A DNA stretch of 7,697 bases. Origin: Sphingomonadales bacterium (GTDB lineage Bacteria > Pseudomonadota > Alphaproteobacteria > Sphingomonadales > Sphingomonadaceae). The stretch's first letter is position 1. Each line of letters begins with the position of its first letter. Location: the NCBI GenBank assembly GCA_020200935.1, contig JAIVHR010000214.1, positions 1 through 7,697 of the forward strand. The letters are read 5' to 3'. This document shows positions 1 through 7,118 of this stretch, in pieces. The notes under the pieces were generated by a model. It ran no database searches. It was not told the origin of the DNA and saw only the letters and a program-made list of their open reading frames with translations. Position numbers and translations under genes: made by a program.

Positions 1-288
1 GATCGCGGCGATGTCCTCGGGGTCGAGCCGGTCAACGAAGCGGTACATGACCTCGCGCCAGCTCCAGAAATTCTCCTCGCCCTTCCGCTCGCCGGTCAAC
101 CCCGCCATGCCGCGCTGGAAGCCGTGGCTGTGGAGGTTGGGCAGGCCGGGGATGCCGATCCGGTGGCGCTCGTCCTCGGGGCGCGGGTCGCCCGGTTCGA
201 CGCGCGCGATGCGACCCTGCTCGACGATCACGCGTACGCCGTCGCGCCATCCGTCGGGGGTCAGGGCAGTTTCGAACCAGATCGCCAT
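1..288 (-). CDS. hutF: Formimidoylglutamate deiminase HutF, N-terminal part (runs off left edge)
   Basis: HutF hydrolyses N-formimino-L-glutamate to N-formyl-L-glutamate and ammonia, the fourth step of the five-step histidine degradation route; it is a cytosolic metal-dependent amidohydrolase. Only the first 96 residues are present, starting [14 protein letters not shown] and ending inside the sequence at position 1. Visible family marks are the N-terminal beta-sandwich segment (residues 1-45), then [17 protein letters not shown] (residues 48-64) with the metal-binding HxH pair at H53 and H55, and [11 protein letters not shown] (residues 74-84), which is typical of HutF rather than of other amidohydrolases. 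The ATG at 288-286 is preceded on its strand by a TAGGGCG stretch that can serve as ribosome binding site. The gene diverges from hutI across only 42 bp. Its pairing with a hutG-type deformylase downstream indicates the HutF/HutG branch, not the direct HutE formiminoglutamase branch. The rest of the gene cannot be judged. Confidence 0.93.
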   Translation of the reverse strand, partial: MAIWFETALTPDGWRDGVRVIVEQGRIARVEPGDPRPEDERHRIGIPGLPNLHSHGFQRGMAGLTGERKGEENFWSWREVMYRFVDRLDPEDIAAI

Positions 289-330
289 CGCGCCCTAGAC
301 ATAGCGGGATTTTCGGCCAACGATAGGCGG
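289..330. promoter_or_regulatory. Short divergent spacer between hutF and hutI
   Basis: Only 42 bp separate the two divergent start codons, so any promoters must overlap each other or extend into the coding regions. I see no convincing -35/-10 pair and no clear palindromic HutC-type operator here. The hutI side ends in AGGCGG placed directly against the ATG, which is too close to be a good ribosome binding site; the hutF side has TAGGGCG. The regulatory call rests on position only. Confidence 0.3.
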
Positions 331-1518
331 ATGGATCGTCTCTGGCGCAACGCCCGGCTGGCCACGATGACCGGCTCGGGGCTCGGTATCATCGAGAATG
401 GCGCGATAGGCTGCCGCGACAGCCGGATCGCTTTCGTCGGCGCCGAGGCGGAGGCGCCCGGGGCCGAGGAGGTCATCGATTGCGCGGGACGCTGGATCAC
501 GCCGGGGCTGATCGATTGCCACACGCACCTGGTCTACGCCGGCAGCCGCGCGCGCGAATTCGAGAAGCGGCTCGAAGGCGCGAGCTACGAGGAGATCGCG
601 CGGGCGGGCGGCGGCATTGCCTCGACGATGGAGGCGACGCGGAGCGCGAGCGAGGCGGATCTCATCGCGCTGGCGCTGCCATGGCTCGATGCGCTGATCG
701 CCGAAGGCGTGACGACGATCGAGGTGAAATCGGGCTACGGCCTCACCACCGAGGACGAGCTGAAGATGCTGCGCGCCGCACGGGCGCTCGGCGAGCGGCG
801 CGATGTCCGCGTGCGCACGACGCTGCTCGGCGCGCATGCCTTGCCGCCCGAATATAAGGAGGATGCGGACGGCTATGTCGCCCTCGTCTGCGAGGAGATG
901 ATCCCGGCCGCCGCCGCGAACGGCCTCGCCGACGCCGTCGATGCATTTTGCGAAGGGATCGGCTTCACGCCCGGCCAGACGCGGCGGGTGTTCGAGGCGG
1001 CGGCCGCGCACGATCTGCCGGTCAAGCTCCATGCCGAGCAGCTCTCGAACCTTTCGGGCGCGGCGCTGGCGGCCGAATTCGGCGCGCTTTCGGCCGATCA
1101 TCTCGAATATCTCGATGACGGGGGCGTCGCCGCGATGGCGAAGGCGGGCACCGTCGCCACCCTGCTTCCCGGCGCCTTCTATTTCATGCGCGAGACGCAG
1201 CTGCCGCCGATCGGTGCGCTGCGCGAGGCCGGCGTGCCGATCGCGCTCGCTACCGACAGTAATCCCGGCACCTCGCCGCTGACCTCGCTGCTGCTGGTGC
1301 TCAATATGGGCGCGACCTTGTTTCGCCTCACCGTCGAGGAATGCCTCATCGGCGCGACCCGCAATGCCGCGCTCGCGCTGGGGCTCGGCGGGGAAGCGGG
1401 AACGCTCGAAGTCGGCAAGGCCTGCGACCTCGCCATCTGGGATGTCGAGCATCCAGCCGAGCTCGTCTACCGGATCGGTTTCAATCCGCTGCATTCGCGC
1501 ATAAGGGCGGGGCGATGA
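331..1518 (+). CDS. hutI: Imidazolonepropionase HutI
   Basis: HutI hydrolyses 4-imidazolone-5-propionate to N-formimino-L-glutamate, the third step of histidine degradation, in the cytosol. The protein has 395 residues, close to the usual 400 of the family, and looks intact. The metal-binding HxH is at H64/H66 in [19 protein letters not shown] supplies H234 and E237, ADHLEY supplies H257, and ATDSNPG supplies D309. The spacings between H234, E237, H257 and D309 equal those I recall for the zinc ligands and active-site residues of Bacillus subtilis HutI (H249, E252, H272, D324). The C-terminus [19 protein letters not shown] is typical. The frame stays open upstream to about 124, but start 331 is chosen because [10 protein letters not shown] is the normal family N-terminus and a longer start would run through hutF. 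The stop codon overlaps the hutH start by 3 bases (ATGA), so hutI and hutH are translationally coupled. Confidence 0.97.
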   Translation: MDRLWRNARLATMTGSGLGIIENGAIGCRDSRIAFVGAEAEAPGAEEVIDCAGRWITPGLIDCHTHLVYAGSRAREFEKRLEGASYEEIARAGGGIASTMEATRSASEADLIALALPWLDALIAEGVTTIEVKSGYGLTTEDELKMLRAARALGERRDVRVRTTLLGAHALPPEYKEDADGYVALVCEEMIPAAAANGLADAVDAFCEGIGFTPGQTRRVFEAAAAHDLPVKLHAEQLSNLSGAALAAEFGALSADHLEYLDDGGVAAMAKAGTVATLLPGAFYFMRETQLPPIGALREAGVPIALATDSNPGTSPLTSLLLVLNMGATLFRLTVEECLIGATRNAALALGLGGEAGTLEVGKACDLAIWDVEHPAELVYRIGFNPLHSRIRAGR

Positions 1519-2865
1519 AGAAGACGACTATCGAGCCCGGTGCGGTGTCGCTCGCCGACTGGCGCGAAATCCAACATGGCGTGGTGCCGACCATCGCCGA
1601 ATCCGCCCGCCCCGCCATCGCCGCGAGCGCCGAGGCGGTGCGCGAGATCCTGTCGCGCGGCGAGCCCGTCTACGGCATCAATACCGGCTTCGGAAAGCTC
1701 GCTTCGGAGCGGATCGGCGATGACGATCTCGCCCGGCTCCAGCTCAATCTGGTGCTGAGCCATGCCGCGGGCGTCGGCGATCCGATGCCATCTCGCCGCG
1801 GCGATGATCGGCGTCGGCGAGATCGTGTCGGACGGCGAGAGGAAGCCCGCGAAGGAAGCGCTCGAAGCCGCCGGCCTCGCTCCGCTCGAACTTGGACCCA
1901 AGGAAGGCATCGCGCTCCTGAACGGCACGCAATTCTCCTGCGCCTATGCGCTCGCCGCCTTGTTCGAGACCGAGGATCTGTTCCGCGCCGCGCTCGTCAC
2001 CGGCGCGCTTTCGACCGAGGCCGCCAAGGGCTCCGACACGCCATTCGATCCGCGTATCCACGCGCTGCGCGGCCAGCCCGGCCAGATCGAGGTCGCCGCG
2101 GCGCTGCGCCAGCTGATGGCGGGCTCGCAGATCCGCGCGTCGCATCGCGAGGACGATGAGCGCGTCCAGGATCCATACAGCCTGCGCTGCCAGCCGCAGG
2201 TGATGGGGGCGGCGCTGGGCGTGCTGCGGCAGGTCGCCGAGACGCTGGCGACCGAGGCCAACGGCGTCACCGACAATCCGCTGATCTTCACCGATCCGGC
2301 CGAGGCTTTGTCGGGCGGGAATTTCCACGCCGAGCCGGTGGCGCTCGCCGCCGACACGCTGGCGCTGGCGATCTGCGAGATCGGCTCGATCGCCGAGCGC
2401 CGCATCGCGCTGCTGATCGATCCCGCGCTGTCGGGGCTGCCGGCCTTTCTGACCCCCCGGCCCGGTCTCAATTCGGGCTTCATGATTCCGCAGGTGACGG
2501 CCGCCGCACTGGTGTCCGAGAACAAGCAGCGCGCCTGTCCGGCGAGCGTCGACACGATCCCGACCTCGGCCAACCAGGAGGATCACGTATCGATGGCCGC
2601 GCATGGCGCGCGGCGGCTGCTCGAGATGACGCGCAACCTGGCCAACATTATCGGCATCGAATATCTCGCCGCCGTCCAGGGCTACGACTTTCATGCGCCG
2701 CTCACTTCGAGCGATGCGCTCGAGACGGTGCGCGCGAGGTTGCGCGCCGAGGTGCCGACGCTCGAGGAGGACCGCCATTTCGCGCCCGACATCGCCCTTG
2801 CGACCGGGCTCGTCACCGCGGGGGCGCTGACCGAAGACATCGATCTTCCCGGAGTGACGGGATGA
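1515..2865 (+). pseudogene. hutH: Histidine ammonia-lyase HutH, broken by an internal deletion and frameshift
   Basis: Intact HutH deaminates L-histidine to trans-urocanate using the MIO cofactor that forms from an internal Ala-Ser-Gly. The first segment (frame of ATG 1515) gives 91 normal residues, including the catalytic-loop tyrosine Y53 in YGINTGFG and [11 protein letters not shown]. At about 1788-1790 homology jumps to another frame with [13 protein letters not shown] and continues for about 358 residues to the TGA at 2863-2865, with [28 protein letters not shown] and [11 protein letters not shown] all present. Compared with my recollection of Pseudomonas putida HutH, about 59 codons are missing between these points, including GSVGASGDLAPLA. 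The deletion is thus about 176 nt and changes frame, so the original frame continues in nonsense to about 2159. Without the ASG triad no ammonia-lyase activity is possible even if the frame were restored. The start overlaps the hutI stop. Real decay or an assembly deletion are both possible. Confidence 0.92.
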
Positions 2866-2901
2866 ATCTCTACAGGCGAACCCCGGTAACCTGTCGCTCC
2901 T

Positions 2902-2998
2902 CCGTTTGTCCCGAGCGCTGCCGCAGGCAGCAGTCGAAGGGCGTGCGGCACACGATATCGCTTGCGGCTCGCCCTTCGACTTCGCTCAGGACGAACGG
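2902..2998. repeat. Intergenic inverted repeat of sphingomonad type, with nested hairpin
   Basis: The left arm, roughly 2902-2943, reads CCGTTTGTCCCGAGCG, then a small hairpin, then GTCGAAGGGCG. The right arm, 2970-2998, reads CGCCCTTCGACTTCGCTCAG followed by GACGAACGG. The arms pair with two mismatches outside the extra sequence in the left arm. That extra piece is itself a 6-bp hairpin, GCTGCC-GCA-GGCAGC at 2917-2931. The element fills most of the 172-bp spacer between hutH and hutG. The motif CCCTTCGACTTCGCTCAGGA is one I know as a dispersed intergenic repeat of sphingomonad genomes. It has no T-run, so it is not a classical intrinsic terminator, although the transcript would fold strongly. 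Confidence 0.8.
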
Positions 2999-3037
2999 GG
3001 TCTTTGCGTCTCGATGGGACCTTTGGAACGAGAGCCG

Positions 3038-3611
3038 ATGAAGGACTGGCTGACCGTCGAGCGCAGAGACGCGCCGCTGCTGGTCAGCGTGCCTCATGCC
3101 GGGACACATATTCCCGAGGATATCCGAAGAAATCGCCGAGCGGCGCGCCGGCTGGTTCGAGCCCTATCACGCCGCGCTCGCCGGAGAGCTGGACCGGTTG
3201 CGCGAGGCCAGCAGCACGGTCGTGCTCTACGACGCCCATTCGATCCGCAGCATGGTTCCGCGGCTCTTCGATAGCGAGCTGCCGCAATTCAACATCGGCA
3301 CCGATGACGGCCGTAGCTGCGCGCCGGCTTTGCAGGCGGCACTCGCCGAGGTCTGTGCCGCGAGCGGGCGGAGCTGGGTCGCCAACGGCCGTTTCAAGGG
3401 CGGCTGGATCACGCGGCATTACGGCGCGCCGGGCGACGGCGTCCATGCGATCCAGATGGAACTCGCGATCCGCGGCTATGCCGACGAGGATAGTGGCTGG
3501 CCGCCCGCGTGGGACGAGCAACGCGCCGCGCCGCTGCAGGAGGCGCTGGGCCGGGTGCTCGCCGCCTGCCTCGATTTCGCGAAGCAGGACGCTGACCACG
3601 CGGACCGTTAG
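3038..3611 (+). pseudogene. hutG: N-formylglutamate deformylase HutG, broken by an internal deletion and frameshift
   Basis: HutG cleaves N-formyl-L-glutamate to glutamate and formate, the last step of the HutF branch. The ATG at 3038 opens a normal N-terminus, [20 protein letters not shown] then AGTHIPEDI (29 residues). At about 3119-3126 homology jumps frame to [19 protein letters not shown] and runs to TAG 3609-3611. The second segment carries [39 protein letters not shown] and HAIQMELA, all strong family marks. Complete HutG proteins are about 265-270 residues; by comparison with remembered homologues about 80 codons are missing, covering the stretch with the conserved SR.VIDVNRD and YPGQ-TTELCP type motifs. 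The total span is not a multiple of three. No single frame encodes a full enzyme. A restart at ATG 3096 would give only the C-terminal 171-residue part. The ribosome binding site (ACGAGAG) is weak. The stop codon lies in the left arm of the next inverted repeat. Confidence 0.9.
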
Positions 3612-3677
3612 CCCTGAGCCTGTCGAAGGGCGTTTCTCGGAAGGAGAAACGGGCTTCGACAAGCTCAGCCCTAACGG
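3605..3677. repeat. Long imperfect hairpin between hutG and hutU
   Basis: The left arm 3605-3638 (CCGTTAGCCCTGAGCCTGTC then GAAGGGCGTTTCTC) pairs with the right arm 3644-3677 (GAGAAACGGGCTTCGACAAG then CTCAGCCCTAACGG) around a 5-base GGAAG loop. The 34-base arms match except for a few positions clustered in the GCCC/GGGC and GGG/CCC blocks. The CCTGAGCCTGTCGAAGGGC / CTTCGACAAGCTCAG cores are another dispersed repeat type I associate with sphingomonads, differing from the element between hutH and hutG. The hutG stop TAG (3609-3611) is inside the left arm. There is no T-run after the stem, so its effect would be on RNA stability or on partial termination before hutU rather than as a canonical terminator. 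Confidence 0.85.
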
Positions 3678-3684
3678 ATATGGG

Positions 3685-3703
3685 GCTGGCGTACGCAGCC
3701 AGC
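3685..3703 (+). other. Small hairpin in the hutU leader
   Basis: GCTGGC (3685-3690) and GCCAGC (3698-3703) form a perfect 6-bp stem around GTACGCA. It ends 14 bases before the hutU start and just upstream of the ribosome binding site AAGGA (3707-3711). It may influence translation, but it could also be chance in GC-rich DNA. Confidence 0.3.
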
Positions 3704-3717
3704 TTCAAGGACTCCCC

Positions 3718-5382
3718 ATGCCGACCCGCTTCGACAATCAGCGCTGCATTTCCGCGCCGCGCGGCACCGAGCTCAGCGCGAAGAGCTGGCTCACCGAGGC
3801 GCCGCTCAGGATGCTGATGAACAATCTCGACGCCGAGGTCGCCGAGGCGCCCGAGGAATTGGTCGTCTATGGCGGCATCGGCCGCGCGGCGCGCGACTGG
3901 GAGAGCTTCGATGCGATCGTCGCCAGCCTCAGGAGGCTCGAGGATGATCAGACGCTCCTCGTCCAGTCGGGCAAGCCGGTCGGCATCTTCCGCACCCATC
4001 CCGACGCGCCGCGCGTGCTGATCGCCAATTCGAACCTCGTCCCCGAATGGGCGAATTGGGACCATTTCCACGAACTCGATAGGAAGGGCCTGATGATGTA
4101 CGGCCAGATGACGGCCGGTTCGTGGATTTATATCGGCAGCCAGGGCATCGTCCAAGGCACTTACGAGACTTTCGTCGAGGTCGGACGCCAGCATTTCGAC
4201 GGCGACCTCACCGGCAAATGGATCCTGACCGCGGGGCTCGGCGGCATGGGCGGCGCCCAGCCGCTCGCCGCGACGATGGCGGGCGCTTCGTGCCTCGCCG
4301 TCGAGTGCCAGCCGAGCCGGATCGAGATGCGGCTCAAGACCGGCTATCTCGACCGGCAGGCCGACAATCTCGACCAAGCCCTAGCGATTATCGAGAAGGC
4401 TTGCGCGAAGGGCGAAGCGGTGTCGGTCGGGCTGCTCGGCAATGCGGCGGCGGTCTACCCCGAGCTGGTAAAGCGCGGCGTCCGTCCCGATGTCGTCACC
4501 GATCAGACCTCGGCGCACGATCCGGTCAACGGCTATCTCCCGCTCGGCTGGAGCCTCGAAGAGTGGCGCGAGAAGCGCGAGAGCGATCCCAAATCGGTCG
4601 AGAAAGCGGCGCGCGCGTCGATGGCGATCCATGTCCGCGCGATGCTCGATTTTCATCATGCCGGCGTGCCGACGCTCGATTACGGCAACAATATCCGTCA
4701 GGTGGCGAAGGACGAGGGCGTTGCCGACGCCTTCGATTTTCCGGGCTTCGTCCCGGCCTATATCCGTCCGCTCTTCTGCCGCGGCATCGGCCCTTTTCGC
4801 TGGGCCGCGCTCTCGGGCGATCCCGAGGATATCTACAGGACCGACGCGAAGGTGAAGGAGCTGATGCCCGATGACGATCATCTCCACACCTGGCTCGACA
4901 TGGCGCGCGAGCGGATCCGGTTTCAGGGGTTGCCGGCGCGAATCTGCTGGGTCGGGCTAGGCGATCGCCACCGGCTCGGCCTCGCCTTCAACGAAATGGT
5001 GGCGAGCGGGGAGCTCAAGGCGCCCGTCGTGATCGGCCGCGATCATCTCGATTCAGGCTCGGTCGCGAGCCCCAACCGCGAGACCGAGGCGATGAAGGAT
5101 GGATCCGATGCGGTTTCCGACTGGCCGCTGCTCAACGCCCTGCTCAATACCGCCAGCGGCGCGACCTGGGTGTCGCTGCATCACGGCGGCGGCGTCGGCA
5201 TGGGCTATTCGCAGCATGCCGGCATGGTGATCGTCGCCGATGGCACGCCCGAAGCCGCGAAACGCCTCGAACGCGTGCTCTGGAACGACCCCGCCTCGGG
5301 CGTCATGCGCCATGCCGACGCGGGCTACGATGTCGCGATCGAGGCGGCGAAGGCACACGGCCTCGACCTGCCCTCGCTCTAG
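3718..5382 (+). CDS. hutU: Urocanate hydratase (urocanase) HutU
   Basis: HutU adds water to urocanate to give 4-imidazolone-5-propionate, the second step of histidine degradation, using tightly bound NAD+ as an electrophile in the cytosol. The protein has 554 residues, the normal size (about 556), with no breaks. Diagnostic stretches include [11 protein letters not shown], the [13 protein letters not shown] region, the NAD-binding glycine loop [11 protein letters not shown] (glycines at 173, 175, 176 and 178), [24 protein letters not shown] and the urocanase signature [10 protein letters not shown], whose cysteine falls exactly at C410, the number of the essential cysteine in P. putida urocanase. 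The start at 3718 is chosen for the family N-terminus and for AAGGA six bases upstream; the frame is open further upstream through the repeat but without homology. It is the last gene of the hut block and ends 23 bp before the convergent sulfotransferase gene. It remains intact although hutH, which makes its substrate, is broken. Confidence 0.98.
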   Translation: MPTRFDNQRCISAPRGTELSAKSWLTEAPLRMLMNNLDAEVAEAPEELVVYGGIGRAARDWESFDAIVASLRRLEDDQTLLVQSGKPVGIFRTHPDAPRVLIANSNLVPEWANWDHFHELDRKGLMMYGQMTAGSWIYIGSQGIVQGTYETFVEVGRQHFDGDLTGKWILTAGLGGMGGAQPLAATMAGASCLAVECQPSRIEMRLKTGYLDRQADNLDQALAIIEKACAKGEAVSVGLLGNAAAVYPELVKRGVRPDVVTDQTSAHDPVNGYLPLGWSLEEWREKRESDPKSVEKAARASMAIHVRAMLDFHHAGVPTLDYGNNIRQVAKDEGVADAFDFPGFVPAYIRPLFCRGIGPFRWAALSGDPEDIYRTDAKVKELMPDDDHLHTWLDMARERIRFQGLPARICWVGLGDRHRLGLAFNEMVASGELKAPVVIGRDHLDSGSVASPNRETEAMKDGSDAVSDWPLLNALLNTASGATWVSLHHGGGVGMGYSQHAGMVIVADGTPEAAKRLERVLWNDPASGVMRHADAGYDVAIEAAKAHGLDLPSL

Positions 5383-5396
5383 TCCCCTCGCTCTAG
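5371..5396 (+). repeat. Tandem duplication at the hutU stop codon
   Basis: CCCTCGCTCTAG occurs at 5371-5382, where it encodes the last codons and stop of hutU, and again at 5385-5396 after two bases. The second copy repeats the stop codon outside the gene. This looks like a recent slippage-type duplication with no evident function. Confidence 0.7.
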
Positions 5397-5405
5397 CGCC
5401 CGCGT

Positions 5406-6818
5406 TCAATCCCGCGCGGCGAGCAGCGCTTTGAGGCGCTTCTTGTAACGGGGCTTCTCGGCGTATGCGATCGCCCGGCGCATCGCTTCAATCGCCTCCT
5501 CGCGCCGGCCGATCTTCTCGAGCAGCTTGCTGTGACCCTCGTGATGGAGGTCGTTTTCAGGATCGCCCTCCAGGGCGATCTCGATCATTGCCTGGGCTTC
5601 GGCTGTATGGCCCGAATCGGCCAACTTCGCACCGAGCCGGCTGGCCAGCCAGGGTATGTTGGGCGCCTTACCGAGCGCACCGCGCAGGGCCGCGACGGCA
5701 CGATCGCCGCGCCCGCATTCGGCACAGGCCTCGCACAGATTGCGCAGCTGATTCGGATTGAAACCGCCGATCTCGATGGCCCGTTCGAACGCCGCCGCGG
5801 CCTCCTCGAACCGCTCGAGCCCGGACAGGATTTCGCCCCGCCGCGCATGGTAATTGGTCGTGCCCGGCGCGCCTTCAATCGCCCGATCAATCTCCTGCAA
5901 GGCTTCGGGCAGCGCGCCCTCAGCCTTCAATTGGGTCGCGATCTCGAAATGGTGGCTCGGCAGCGCCTCCATCATCGCCGCGCATTCGGCCTCGGCCTCG
6001 GGACGCTCCCAATAGGCAAGCCAATCCGCGCGGATGGCGTCGATCTCCGCAACCGTTGCGTCGGCTCGTCGGAACCAGTCGAGCGTGCGGCCGATCAGCG
6101 TGGCGGCGGGTCCGGCCGCCGGTAGATCGTCCGCCTCTTCGGCAAAATGACGATGGCCCTTGTCGAGAAAGGCGTCGAGCTCATCCGCGCCGGCCTCCAT
6201 CGCTGGCCTGGCTTCGGGCCACACCGCATCGAGCGTCGGTTCGAGGCTCCCCCGCCAATCGGCGAGCAGAGCGTTATAATCGACCGTCGCGCGTCTCCGG
6301 CCGCGGCTCCAACCTTCGGCGTCGAGCATGTATGCGAGCCAGAGCAACATCCCGTGTCTCAAGTCCATCTGTTCGCGCAGCGCGAGCGATTGCGCGACCT
6401 CGAACGGATGGCGGCTCATGATCAGGCAGGCCGGCGGCGCCGCGCAGCCTTCGAAGACGCGCTCCCAGAAGGGCAGCAGGCGCGAAAAGCGCGGGTCCTT
6501 GAGTACGATGCCGTCGAGGCTTGGGAATTCTGCTTCGAGGATATCCCTGGCCTCGCCGTGCATCGCCACCACTTCGGGCCGTTCGGACCAGCCTTCGGGC
6601 AAGGGACGGGGGTCGGCCCAGTGACTGCCGATCGTCTTGAGCAATCGATCGTTGAAGCGGACGATCTCGATCGGTTCCCAATAGCCTGCCGGGTTGCCGG
6701 GGCTCGGCGGCATGATCCGCGCCGCGAGCTGCCAGCCGCAGATATTCATCGCCCGGCTCAGCGCCGAAGTGCCCGAACGGTGCATGCCGAGAATGAGGAG
6801 AGGCGGTCTCTGGGACAA
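5406..6818 (-). CDS. Sulfotransferase-family protein with C-terminal TPR repeats
   Basis: The protein has 470 residues. The N-terminal half (about 1-285) resembles PAPS-dependent sulfotransferases: LILGMHRSGTSALSRAM (residues 8-24) is the 5'-phosphosulfate-binding loop, KDPR is at 107-110, and IMSRHPFEVAQSLALRE (133-149) matches the 3'-phosphate-binding segment. Residues about 290-455 form TPR-like helical repeats, for example HFEIATQLKAEGALPEALQE, ERFEEAAAAFERAIEI and GRREEAIEAMRRAIAYAE. No signal peptide or membrane segment is evident, so it is probably cytosolic. The acceptor (glycan, peptide or small molecule) cannot be told from sequence. No ATG precedes the binding loop in frame; the TTG at 6818 is chosen because AGGTGA lies seven bases before it and an in-frame stop lies at 6857-6855. 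The gene is convergent with hutU and shows no functional link to histidine use. A kinase-like or glycan-modifying role remains possible. Confidence 0.85.
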   Translation of the reverse strand: MSQRPPLLILGMHRSGTSALSRAMNICGWQLAARIMPPSPGNPAGYWEPIEIVRFNDRLLKTIGSHWADPRPLPEGWSERPEVVAMHGEARDILEAEFPSLDGIVLKDPRFSRLLPFWERVFEGCAAPPACLIMSRHPFEVAQSLALREQMDLRHGMLLWLAYMLDAEGWSRGRRRATVDYNALLADWRGSLEPTLDAVWPEARPAMEAGADELDAFLDKGHRHFAEEADDLPAAGPAATLIGRTLDWFRRADATVAEIDAIRADWLAYWERPEAEAECAAMMEALPSHHFEIATQLKAEGALPEALQEIDRAIEGAPGTTNYHARRGEILSGLERFEEAAAAFERAIEIGGFNPNQLRNLCEACAECGRGDRAVAALRGALGKAPNIPWLASRLGAKLADSGHTAEAQAMIEIALEGDPENDLHHEGHSKLLEKIGRREEAIEAMRRAIAYAEKPRYKKRLKALLAARD

Positions 6819-6933
6819 ATCCGTTTCACCTGCACGCGGTGGCCGTGCAGCCTGTTATCCCGCGGCGTACCGTGCCGCAAGCGCCGCGAAGGGCTCGGCG
6901 AGACAAGCTGATTGGTCTCGAAGATCGGGGAAA

Positions 6934-6956
6934 TGGTGCCCAGAAGAGGACTCGAA
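6934..6956 (-). other. tRNA-Leu 3'-end fragment, likely attachment site (att)
   Basis: Read on the minus strand, this 23-bp segment is TTCGAGTCCTCTTCTGGGCA followed by CCA: T-loop (TTCGAGT), 3' T-stem (CCTCT), 3' acceptor strand TCTGGGC, discriminator A and CCA. An acceptor strand TCTGGGC would pair with GCCCAGA, the usual start of bacterial tRNA-Leu. The remainder of the tRNA is absent: bases 5' of the T-loop do not pair with the T-stem and no anticodon or D arm follows. A lone T-arm-to-CCA piece is the typical footprint of tyrosine-integrase insertion, in which the other element end carries the rebuilt tRNA. Because the tRNA 3' end points left, the inserted DNA should lie to the right. Confidence 0.75.
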
Positions 6957-7009
6957 TCACTCATATAACCCGTTAAAATCCGTTATTTTATCAAGCTCGC
7001 CGTCGAATA

Positions 7010-7030
7010 ATGCCCCCAAATATGCCCCCA
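7010..7030 (+). repeat. Tandem ATGCCCCCA repeats near the attachment site
   Basis: ATGCCCCCA occurs at 7010-7018 and again at 7022-7030 in the same orientation with a 12-bp period, about 55-75 bp from the tRNA-Leu fragment. Closely spaced direct repeats at this distance are where integrase arm-type binding sites are usually found. The sequence shows only the repeat; the role is inferred. Confidence 0.5.
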
Positions 7031-7103
7031 GCGGGCAAGCTCTACGCCAAAAAATCGAGCATGGCGTCCACGGTACGGGAAAGCCTAGCCGAATGGTCCG
7101 GCA

Positions 7104-7118
7104 CCAATGATCCATTGG
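7104..7118. repeat. Short perfect palindrome in the element end
   Basis: CCAATG and CATTGG form a perfect inverted repeat around ATC, and a further CCAATG follows at 7125-7130. It could be an operator-like site, but no gene start lies immediately next to it, so the function is open. Confidence 0.35.

Noticed and set aside
124..330. In-frame upstream extension of hutI (open from 124)
   Set aside because: It would run antisense through hutF, and the family N-terminus begins at 331; the extension has no homology.
295..1494. Long open frame of 399 codons on the minus strand opposite hutI
   Set aside because: Its arginine-rich composition is that of a GC-rich shadow frame, with no recognisable motifs; hutI on the other strand is a clear enzyme.
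1744..2778. Open frame of 344 codons on the minus strand opposite hutH
   Set aside because: Shadow of the hutH coding sequence; no family resemblance.
2962..3717. Upstream extension of the hutU frame through hutG
   Set aside because: It translates the repeats and hutG in the wrong frame; the urocanase N-terminus and a good ribosome binding site are at 3718.
3409..4377. Open frame of 322 codons on the minus strand across hutG and hutU
   Set aside because: Low-complexity shadow translation that crosses two real genes and a repeat.
6147..6911. Plus-strand open frame of 254 codons opposite the sulfotransferase gene
   Set aside because: The minus strand has clear sulfotransferase motifs and TPR periodicity; this frame has none.
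6694..7110. Plus-strand open frame of 138 codons across the tRNA fragment (contains WCPEEDSN)
   Set aside because: The WCPEEDSN-like stretch is the antisense translation of a tRNA-Leu 3' end, a known source of spurious proteins.
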